The notes under the pieces were generated by a model that saw nothing but the letters and a program-made list of their open reading frames with translations, was not told where the DNA came from and ran no database searches. The position numbers were made by a program, and so were the translations under genes. Below are positions 34,216-41,269 of a stretch of 64,000 nt of DNA, piece by piece. This DNA is from Rhodothermales bacterium (lineage in GTDB: Bacteria; Bacteroidota; Rhodothermia; Rhodothermales; UBA10348), in contig JAEPNP010000001.1 in assembly GCA_017643395.1 (NCBI GenBank), positions 1,013,806 to 1,077,805 of the forward strand, written 5' to 3'. Each line of letters opens with the position of its first letter. The stretch's first letter is position 1.

Positions 34216-35736
34216 TTATCGCACGAGCATGACCGGTGTCGTCACGCCAGCGCCCGAGGCGCCCGTAAGTCGGACCATATACACGCCGCTGTTGAGCGAG
34301 CCAGCGGGTATCTGGACTTCGATGATCTGGCCCGAAACCGCCGTTCCGGAATAGAGGGTTCTGACCTGCCTACCCTGCATGTCCCAAAGCGCAACGGTCA
34401 CCTCCTGCGTCTCTGCGACTGCAAACGGCACCCTGGTAACGGTGGCGAAGGGATTCGGGTACGGTGTCAACAGGCGCAGGTGTTCGTCAGGCCGCTCGGG
34501 CGCATCGTCCGTATTCGTGGCTCGGGGGCCTGAGATTCTGGCGAACGTGCAGTCCTTGTTGTTGAAGAGGCAGCCCTGCGGCATGATTGCGCCGCCGTCG
34601 TGTTTCCCCTCGAAACCGATCCCGACAATGCCGCCCGGCTCGATGCAGTTGTTGTAGGGCATCGGGTACACCGTGACGTGGTTGCCGGATTTCTGGAAAT
34701 CGGCATTCCACATTCGGTCTATGGTCATGTCGTCCGACAGGTCGAATTCCAGCTTCCAGTTCCGGATCGCCTTGTCTGACTCGTTCAGGAGCTGGATGCT
34801 GTAGACGTACCCCCCGTTCCACAGGGATGGTCGCTGGAAGTCGACCACCAGGCCACTGATACTGCCGTCATCATCGGGATCCGGCAGCACGGAACAGAGG
34901 GGACCGACGGGCTCGGGTTCCTCCGGAGGCTTGACAAAGTCGTCCGGGTCCACAAACTCACACGGGAATCCGTTGAAGATGCAGGACTGCAGCGTGTCTA
35001 CCTGGCCCGTGTGCACGCCCGACAGCGTCAGCCAGACCAGCGAATCCGGCTCGATGGAGTGCGTCCACCCTTTGCCTTTAACCTCGTAGAAGGTCCCCGT
35101 GCGACTCCACTCCCCATGCTCAATACTCGTGATCAGTGAGGTCGACTGGAACTTGAGATTCCAGTAGTCGATGGGCTGATCGCTGATATTCTTGAGCAGG
35201 ATCTGCGCGCGGTAATCGGTTACTCCCTGGGAGGCCACCCACCACCCGATGTCTACGGCCAGGGTATCCTGCGGATTGGGCTGTGGCGCGTTGAGTTCTT
35301 CAAAGGCACATGTCTGCCCGTTGAAGCCGCAATCTGTTGGCCGCGGCACGTCTCCGGCCGTGGTCATGTCGCCATCGCCGGGAATCGTGCCGTCTATCGA
35401 GAACCAGATGGATCCCCCGGCCGGAATGATCCGTGTCCAGCCCGCCCCTGTGACGGTGTGGCGCGTACCCGCGATGGAATACTGCGCATTCCGGATGTTG
35501 GTCGCGGCCGGGTCCAGATCGAACGCAAGACCCCAAGACTCAATGGGCTGGGGGGTCATGTTGGTCAACATGACGTTGGCCACGTAGGAGGCACCCAGGG
35601 TCTTGTCGACCCAGTAGATGACACGCACGTCGGCAGATTCGGGAGAATCCGCGCTGGCACTGCTGACAAACCCCGGCAGAGCGGCCAATGCAAAGAAGAG
35701 AAGTAGCGCAGCTCGCGCTACGGCATGGGCAAACAT
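34216..35736 (-). CDS. Secreted protein with three CBM2-like modules and a T9SS sorting domain
   Basis: 506 residues from ATG 35736 (MFAHAVARAALLLFFALAAL signal peptide). Three tandem modules (about 34-150, 155-270, 290-400) share the pattern W-x-L-x-F-D, N-x-x-x-S..G..x-V-x-G-x-GW-x-x-x-I-x-P-G-x-x-x-W/F, and Cys pairs such as CGFNGQTC, CIFNGFPC and CLFNNKDC near each module end, as in family 2 carbohydrate-binding modules. A C-terminal T9SS domain starts at YPNPFATVTRVPF and ends SGVYMVRLTG..VMLVR. No catalytic domain is present. It probably binds a polysaccharide (cellulose or chitin type) at the cell surface. Confidence 0.8.
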   Translation of the reverse strand: MFAHAVARAALLLFFALAALPGFVSSASADSPESADVRVIYWVDKTLGASYVANVMLTNMTPQPIESWGLAFDLDPAATNIRNAQYSIAGTRHTVTGAGWTRIIPAGGSIWFSIDGTIPGDGDMTTAGDVPRPTDCGFNGQTCAFEELNAPQPNPQDTLAVDIGWWVASQGVTDYRAQILLKNISDQPIDYWNLKFQSTSLITSIEHGEWSRTGTFYEVKGKGWTHSIEPDSLVWLTLSGVHTGQVDTLQSCIFNGFPCEFVDPDDFVKPPEEPEPVGPLCSVLPDPDDDGSISGLVVDFQRPSLWNGGYVYSIQLLNESDKAIRNWKLEFDLSDDMTIDRMWNADFQKSGNHVTVYPMPYNNCIEPGGIVGIGFEGKHDGGAIMPQGCLFNNKDCTFARISGPRATNTDDAPERPDEHLRLLTPYPNPFATVTRVPFAVAETQEVTVALWDMQGRQVRTLYSGTAVSGQIIEVQIPAGSLNSGVYMVRLTGASGAGVTTPVMLVR

Positions 35737-35835
35737 GGTTGGTCCTTGGTCACGGACGTGGGCGCCGGGGAGCACCGTCTAGATAGAACGATGCAGAACC
35801 CGAAATTCGCGGGACGTCGGCGCGCAAAAAGTCGG

Positions 35836-35843
35836 TAGATTGC
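35836..35843 (+). promoter_or_regulatory. Possible -7 box (TAGATTGC) before the M14 peptidase
   Basis: TAGATTGC, identical to the box before pyrH, lies 24 bp before the ATG at 35867. No clear TTTG partner about 20 bp upstream, so tentative. Confidence 0.3.
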
Positions 35844-35866
35844 TGCCCCACCCGAATTCTCCCTCC

Positions 35867-38371
35867 ATGCGTCGACTCTCTGCATTTCTCCTGATCTGTG
35901 CCTTCAGCTTTCCCGCGACGGCTCAGGACATCCCGTCGCCCGCCGAATTTCTGGGCTACGAGCTGGGCAGCCGGTTCACCCGCCACCATCAGGTCGTGGA
36001 CTACTTCCGACACGTGTCCGAGTTGTCCAATCGTGTCACGCTGCATCAGTACGGCGAGACGTACGAGGGCCGGCCACTGCTGGCGGCATTTCTGTCCACC
36101 CCTGATCGACAGGATATGCTGGAAGACATTCGTCGGGACAACCTGCGGCTGACCGGTATCGAAGACGGCGAACCCGAGGGAGACACGCCCGCCATCGTCT
36201 GGCTTTCCTACAATGTGCACGGGAACGAGTCCGTGAGCACAGAAGCATCCATGGCGACCCTGTACGAAATGGTGCGGCCGGGCGGCAGTGGGGACTCGTG
36301 GTTGGCGAACACGGTGGTGGTGATCGACCCCTGCATCAATCCTGATGGACGTGACCGGTACGTGAACTGGTACAATCAGGTGGTGGGCTTCCGGCCGAAT
36401 GCGGACCCGGACGCCCGAGAACATTTCGAGCCCTGGCCGGGCGGACGCACCAATCATTACAACTTTGATCTGAACAGGGACTGGGCCTGGCAGACCCAGA
36501 AGGAAAGCCAGGAACGCATGGCGCTGTTCAACACCTGGCTTCCACAGGTGCATGTGGACTTTCACGAGCAGGGCGTCAACTCGCCCTACTACTTCGCGCC
36601 GGCCGCCGAGCCCTACCACGATGCCATCACGGACTGGCAGCGTGCTTTTCAGGATTCCATCGGAACCAACCACGCCCGGTACTTCGACGCCGAAGGCTGG
36701 TTGTACTTCACCCGAGAGGTGTTTGACCTGTTCTACCCGGGCTATGGGGATACGTACCCCACGTTCAACGGAGGCATTGGCATGACGTACGAGCAGGGTG
36801 GCAGTGGTCGTGCTGGCCTGGCCATTGAAACGGCCGAAGGAGATACGCTCACGCTCGCGGACCGCATCCTGCACCACCACACGACGGGACTTTCGACCGT
36901 CGAAACGGCTTCGCGCCTTGCCGAACGGCTTATTGACGAGTTTCGCGCCTTCTACGAGGCCGAGCCGGCGGGTGCATTTCGCGCCTACGTCATGAAGGCA
37001 ACCTCCGGTCAGGCCCGCCTCAACGCACTGGCCGGGCATCTGGACAAGCTCGGCATTGAATATGGCACCGTTTCTTCGGGAAGAGCCGTGCGGGGTCACG
37101 ACTATCGCACCGCGTCCATGTCCAATGGTCGGGTGGAGCCGGGGGACCTGGTTGTCTCTCTTGCCCAGCCGAAGGCGACACTAACCCGCGTCTTGCTGGA
37201 GCCCGAGGCCACTCTACCGGACTCCCTCACCTACGACATCACCGCCTGGGCTCTGCCCTATGCCTACGGTCTGGACGGCATGGCGGTGTCCGACGACATC
37301 CAGCCGGACGCAGCGTTTTCCAAGGGCCAGCCGGCTGCGACCGCAGGTGAGCAGTCGTATGCCTTCGCATTGCGCTGGGACTCCCCGGACGATGTGGTCT
37401 TCTTGTCGGCCGTGCTCGAAGCCGGTATAGACGCGCGGGTGGCTGTCGAACCCTTCGAGGTTGACGGGGCCCGTTTTGGGCCTGGTACGGTGCTGTTTAC
37501 GCGCGCCGCCAACGAGCAGTTGGGAGCGAGTCTGGCACCTCGGCTCGCGACCCTGGCCTCGGAATACGGGGCCGAGCTGGTCCCGATGGCCGGAGGCCGG
37601 GTTGACAGCGGGTCCGATTTCGGTTCCAACCGGGTCCGCTTCATTTCCGCCCCGCGCGTCGCTGTGGCTACCGGAAGCCCGGTCTCACAGTACGGCGCCG
37701 GTGTGGTTTGGCACTGGTTCGAACAACAGCTCGGCTACCAGGTGACCATGGTGAACGCGGACCGGTTGACACGCGTGGACCTGGATGAGTTTGACGTACT
37801 GATTCTACCGACCGGAGGCTATGGCAGCGTGCTTCGCGATGCCGGAATGGACGCCCTGCGGTCGTGGGTGCGCGGCGGCGGTCGACTGATCGCCATTGAT
37901 GGTGCAGCCCGATTCCTCGTGGGTCAGGAGGGATTTGAGCTGGTTCGAAAGAGCGCCGACGAGGACGACGAGGAGTCAGAGGAAGAGGATGACCCGTTGC
38001 GGCGGTATGCCGACCGCACCCGGGACGGCCTGACCGAAAATGTGCCGGGAGCCGTGTTCGCAACGCGGGTCGATGATTCCCATCCGCTCGGTTTCGGGAT
38101 GTCTCGTGGCTACTACACGCTGCGACGCAGCGGATCCGGTTACGCCTATCTGGAAGATGGTTGGAACGTGGGTGTTCTTGAGGGCGGCTCACGCCTCTCG
38201 GGTCACGTAGGTGTGGACGCGACGCCGGAGATTGAGGAGAGCCTGGCATTCGGAGTCCAGGAGATGGGTTCGGGGGCAGTCGTCTACCTGCTGGACGATC
38301 CCGTTTACCGCGGTTTCTGGTACGAAGGGCGGCTTCTGTTGGGCAACGCCGTGTTCATGCCGCTCAGATAG
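35867..38371 (+). CDS. Secreted M14-family zinc carboxypeptidase
   Basis: 834 residues with signal peptide MRRLSAFLLICAFSFPATAQ. The peptidase domain (about 25-360) has zinc ligands His118 and Glu121 (YNVHGNESVSTE) and His233 (VHVDFHEQG), substrate-site NPDGRDRY and NRDW, and the catalytic Glu in MTYEQGGSGRAG. The C-terminal 450 residues include a glutamine-amidotransferase-like domain (DVLILPTGGYGS, RSWVRGGGRLIAIDGAARFL) and an acidic run (EDDEESEEEDD), an architecture common in Bacteroidota M14 enzymes. It is probably periplasmic or extracellular and scavenges peptides. Confidence 0.93.
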   Translation: MRRLSAFLLICAFSFPATAQDIPSPAEFLGYELGSRFTRHHQVVDYFRHVSELSNRVTLHQYGETYEGRPLLAAFLSTPDRQDMLEDIRRDNLRLTGIEDGEPEGDTPAIVWLSYNVHGNESVSTEASMATLYEMVRPGGSGDSWLANTVVVIDPCINPDGRDRYVNWYNQVVGFRPNADPDAREHFEPWPGGRTNHYNFDLNRDWAWQTQKESQERMALFNTWLPQVHVDFHEQGVNSPYYFAPAAEPYHDAITDWQRAFQDSIGTNHARYFDAEGWLYFTREVFDLFYPGYGDTYPTFNGGIGMTYEQGGSGRAGLAIETAEGDTLTLADRILHHHTTGLSTVETASRLAERLIDEFRAFYEAEPAGAFRAYVMKATSGQARLNALAGHLDKLGIEYGTVSSGRAVRGHDYRTASMSNGRVEPGDLVVSLAQPKATLTRVLLEPEATLPDSLTYDITAWALPYAYGLDGMAVSDDIQPDAAFSKGQPAATAGEQSYAFALRWDSPDDVVFLSAVLEAGIDARVAVEPFEVDGARFGPGTVLFTRAANEQLGASLAPRLATLASEYGAELVPMAGGRVDSGSDFGSNRVRFISAPRVAVATGSPVSQYGAGVVWHWFEQQLGYQVTMVNADRLTRVDLDEFDVLILPTGGYGSVLRDAGMDALRSWVRGGGRLIAIDGAARFLVGQEGFELVRKSADEDDEESEEEDDPLRRYADRTRDGLTENVPGAVFATRVDDSHPLGFGMSRGYYTLRRSGSGYAYLEDGWNVGVLEGGSRLSGHVGVDATPEIEESLAFGVQEMGSGAVVYLLDDPVYRGFWYEGRLLLGNAVFMPLR

Positions 38372-38404
38372 CGCTCTTGGCCGGCGCTCCGGCCGAGTAC
38401 GGCG

Positions 38405-39055
38405 TTACAACCGGTGGCGTCGGGACCGTTTCCCGGACAACTGGCTCCTGGCCTCCGTGAGAAGCGTGCGCAACGCACGGAACTCGACCATTTCGATGGC
38501 CTCGTCGAGCGACACCCAGCGCGCATCGGTGATTTGCTCTTTGGCCTGGGGGATGAACTGCTTTGCGTTGGTTTCCATCGCATACCAGTGGGTGTGCTTG
38601 ATCAGGTACCGGCGCTTTCGTGCGCGGTAGCCGTGCGTCGTCACGCCCACTTTCCACAGGATGCGGGCGTAGTCGATGCCCAATTCCTCCTGCACCTCGC
38701 GTACGGCACAGGCCCGCTTCGATTCGCCCCGGTCCTTTTTGCCCTTTGGAATGTCCCATCGACCCCGCCGGAAAATGAGCACGGTCTCAACACGCCCTTT
38801 TTTTTCTCGCAGCAGCACTCCTCCGCCGGCCAGGACGCGCACGGCACGCCTCAGAGGCCTGAGGTTGACGATGTGTTTGGGGCGGATCCGTCCCTTGTCG
38901 CGCGCCTTCTGGGGGACCACCAGGACGACCCCCTTGTGTTTTCGAGCGCTCTTGAGGCGATCGAAATGCGGCCGCTCGGGATCGAGACCTTCCTTGGCGA
39001 TAGCCTTCAATTCCTCCTTTCCGACCGGGTAGAAGAGGAAGGGTGCCTTGGCCAT
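38405..39055 (-). CDS. NUDIX hydrolase
   Basis: 216 residues from ATG 39055 (MAKAPFLFYPVGKEEL). The Nudix box is complete: GKKDRGESKRACAVREVQEELGI in shortened form GK..G-E-x7-REVQEELG. A 90-residue N-terminal region precedes a beta-rich VRVLAGGGVLLREKKGRVET and FRRGRWDIPKG. Basic C-terminus. Likely hydrolyses a nucleoside diphosphate derivative; the substrate is unclear. It is divergent from mobA (45 bp between starts). Confidence 0.9.
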   Translation of the reverse strand: MAKAPFLFYPVGKEELKAIAKEGLDPERPHFDRLKSARKHKGVVLVVPQKARDKGRIRPKHIVNLRPLRRAVRVLAGGGVLLREKKGRVETVLIFRRGRWDIPKGKKDRGESKRACAVREVQEELGIDYARILWKVGVTTHGYRARKRRYLIKHTHWYAMETNAKQFIPQAKEQITDARWVSLDEAIEMVEFRALRTLLTEARSQLSGKRSRRHRL

Positions 39056-39100
39056 GGGGTGGAGTATACTTCGGGAGACAGGACACCCGAACACGTGGAG

Positions 39101-39676
39101 ATGGGCATTGCTCCCCAGGATATTACGGCCGTGATTGCCGCCGGTGGGGCGTCCGTGAGATTTGGTCGGGACAAGGCAACGTTTGTTGTGGGAGACGAGA
39201 CGCTCCTGGACCGTACTGTGGGGATCGCCTACAAACTGGCCTCTACCGTGTTGATCAGTCTCCCGAAGAAGGAGTCCGGGGAGCCGCAAGACTGGAAGGG
39301 CATCCGGTCTCGCATGAAGGTCGTGGATGACCACGTGTCGGCCCAGGGGCCTGCCGCAGCGCTGCTGGCCGGACTCAGGGCAGCAGAAACACCCTGGCTA
39401 CTCATGTTGCCAACGGATCTCCCTTTCATGACGGCTTCCGCGCTAAAGGGCCTTCTGGAAGGTGAGGACGAGGTGGCCCGGGTCGCAGTCGACCGGTCAG
39501 GGCGCCTTCATCCTGCCGTTTGTCTCGTGCCGGTTTTGCAGTTTGATACCCTGCTGTCTCTGGCAGCGTCCGGCGAATCCGCTCTTCATCGCCTTCTGGC
39601 CGCGATCAATACACGGGATGTGGAGACGGAGGAGCGAGCCCTCCATAACATGAACAGGCCGCAGGATGCCCCCTGA
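39101..39676 (+). CDS. mobA: Molybdenum cofactor guanylyltransferase
   Basis: 191 residues. The nucleotidyltransferase signature AVIAAGGASVRFGRDKATFVV is at the N-terminus; LLMLPTDLPFMT corresponds to the metal-binding D-x-P site and GRLHPAVCLV to the substrate loop. It converts molybdopterin-Mo to the guanine dinucleotide form used by DMSO-reductase-family enzymes, which fits the molybdoenzyme encoded just downstream. I start at ATG 39101; a long upstream extension overlaps the opposite-strand NUDIX gene. Confidence 0.92.
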   Translation: MGIAPQDITAVIAAGGASVRFGRDKATFVVGDETLLDRTVGIAYKLASTVLISLPKKESGEPQDWKGIRSRMKVVDDHVSAQGPAAALLAGLRAAETPWLLMLPTDLPFMTASALKGLLEGEDEVARVAVDRSGRLHPAVCLVPVLQFDTLLSLAASGESALHRLLAAINTRDVETEERALHNMNRPQDAP

Positions 39677-39724
39677 CCCGGCATGGAGGTTGCCTTTCAC
39701 GCCATGAAGCGTCATATTGCCATT

Positions 39725-39740
39725 ACTTGACATAACAAGT
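39725..39740. promoter_or_regulatory. Palindromic operator before the sulfur operon (left copy)
   Basis: ACTTGACATAACAAGT has arms ACTTG/CAAGT with a 6-bp centre. It contains TTGACA and ends 8 bp before the GTG start of the ferredoxin/NrfD gene. The same CTTGNNATAACAAG stands before the oppositely oriented operon at 51.1 kb. The binding protein is unknown. Confidence 0.65.
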
Positions 39741-39748
39741 GCCACCGC

Positions 39749-41269
39749 GTGAATTACGGGTTTGTCATAGACAATGATTCCTGTATTGGATGCCACGCCT
39801 GTTCGACGGCGTGCAAGAGCGAGAACGACGTGCCCCTGGGTGTGCATCGCACGTGGGTCAAGTCGGTCGAAACGGGCGCCTATCCCGACGTTCGCCGGTC
39901 CTTTCAGGTAACCCGCTGCAATCATTGCGCGAATCCGCCCTGCGTGCGCATATGCCCGGTAACGGCCATGTACCAGCGGGACGACGGTATTGTCGAGTTT
40001 GACCAGGATGCCTGCATTGGATGCAAGGCATGTCTGCAGGCCTGTCCGTACGACGCGATCTACATCGATCCCGAGACCGGCAGTGCTGCCAAGTGTCACT
40101 ACTGCGCCCATCGTGTGGAAGTTGGGCTCGAACCGGCCTGCGTCGTGGTCTGCCCCGAGCACGCCATCATTGCCGGGGACCTGGACAACCCGGAGTCCGA
40201 GATCAGCCGGGTCGTGGCCAACAACAAGGTTACGGTTCGCAAGCCGGAGCAGGGCACAGCGCCCAAACTCTTCTACATCGGGGGGGAGGACGCAGCGATG
40301 CACCCTACTGCAACCGAGCGCGCACCGAGCTCGTTTGCGTGGTCGGACGTCATTGATGAGGCGGGCGGAGATGGTCTGCCGGGCACGAGCCAGGGCCTGC
40401 CGCAGGCCGGCCCCATCCACATCGCCCCCGGCCGCATGGCCGAGCACATGGTTCAGGTGGTCTGGAACGCCCAGCACAAGGTGCCCTGGCATTGGCCTGT
40501 GCCTGCGTATCTCGTCACAAAAGCTATTGCGGCCGGCGTCTTTCTATTGGCTGCATGGCAGGTACTGGTCGAGGGGTCCGGCGCGAGCCTTTTCGCCCCC
40601 GCCGCGGCAGCCGTGCTGTTCCTGCTGGTTACTACCGGACTGCTGGTTTTCGATCTTGAGCACCCGACGCGCTTTCTGCGCATCATCACCCGACCCCAGT
40701 GGAGGAGCTGGCTGGTTCGGGGCGCGTTCATTTTGATCGCCTTTTCCGGAGTCGCCACGCTTTGGGTGGCTGCAGAATGGTTCGGGCTGCACGCCTGGCG
40801 ACCCTGGTTGCTGGGAGGCGGCAGCCCACTAGCCGTAGGGGCTGCGGCCTACACGGCGTTCCTGTTCGGACAGGCGGAGGGCCGCGATCTCTGGCAATCG
40901 TCTTTGCTGCCCGCGCACATGGTGTTGCAGTCGCTTCTGGCCGGCACGGCGTTTCTGGCGGTTCTCGGACAAGACATGCCGGTGCTGATGGTAGGGCTGC
41001 TTGCGCTCAACCTGCTGCTTTCACTCTCGGGTGACATGTGGATGCCGCACGCGTCGGATACGGCGGCGCGCGCCGCCCATCGCATGACGCGCGGTCGGTA
41101 TCGGATGCACTACTGGCTGGGCTTCGCCCTGGCTGGCTCCCTGGTCCCGGCCCTGCTGGCAGTGACCGCGCCGGCTCTCCTCCCGCTCGCCGGAGTCCTT
41201 GTCCTGTTGGGGCTGTTTCTCTACGAGCAGGCCTTCGTGTCGGCACCACAGGAAATCCCCAACTCGTGA
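39749..41269 (+). CDS. Fused ferredoxin (B) and NrfD-type membrane (C) subunit of a molybdoenzyme complex
   Basis: 506 residues from GTG 39749. The N-terminal part (1-190) carries four [4Fe-4S]-type Cys clusters: CIGCHACSTAC, CNHCANPPCVRIC, CIGCKACLQAC, and CHYCAHRVEVGLEPACVVVC. The C-terminal part (about 240-500) has eight or so TM helices of the NrfD/PsrC/SoeC kind (quinone-binding). Separate B and C subunits are the rule; here they are one chain. It pairs with the downstream catalytic subunit (1-bp overlap) and would pass electrons to the quinone pool. A palindromic operator lies just before the start; no strong ribosome site is seen. Confidence 0.88.
   Translation: MNYGFVIDNDSCIGCHACSTACKSENDVPLGVHRTWVKSVETGAYPDVRRSFQVTRCNHCANPPCVRICPVTAMYQRDDGIVEFDQDACIGCKACLQACPYDAIYIDPETGSAAKCHYCAHRVEVGLEPACVVVCPEHAIIAGDLDNPESEISRVVANNKVTVRKPEQGTAPKLFYIGGEDAAMHPTATERAPSSFAWSDVIDEAGGDGLPGTSQGLPQAGPIHIAPGRMAEHMVQVVWNAQHKVPWHWPVPAYLVTKAIAAGVFLLAAWQVLVEGSGASLFAPAAAAVLFLLVTTGLLVFDLEHPTRFLRIITRPQWRSWLVRGAFILIAFSGVATLWVAAEWFGLHAWRPWLLGGGSPLAVGAAAYTAFLFGQAEGRDLWQSSLLPAHMVLQSLLAGTAFLAVLGQDMPVLMVGLLALNLLLSLSGDMWMPHASDTAARAAHRMTRGRYRMHYWLGFALAGSLVPALLAVTAPALLPLAGVLVLLGLFLYEQAFVSAPQEIPNS

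Noticed and set aside
35750-37099. 449-codon minus-strand open frame opposite the M14 peptidase
   Set aside because: The plus strand carries intact zinc-peptidase motifs; the antisense frame has none.
38414-39100. 229-codon upstream extension of mobA
   Set aside because: It overlaps the opposite-strand NUDIX gene; the nucleotidyltransferase signature sits right after ATG 39101, as expected for MobA.
41038-41268. 77-codon upstream extension of the molybdoenzyme, which could be read as an export signal
   Set aside because: It is out of frame inside the NrfD domain, Arg/Gly/Pro-rich and without a twin-arginine motif; ATG 41269 overlaps the upstream stop by one base.
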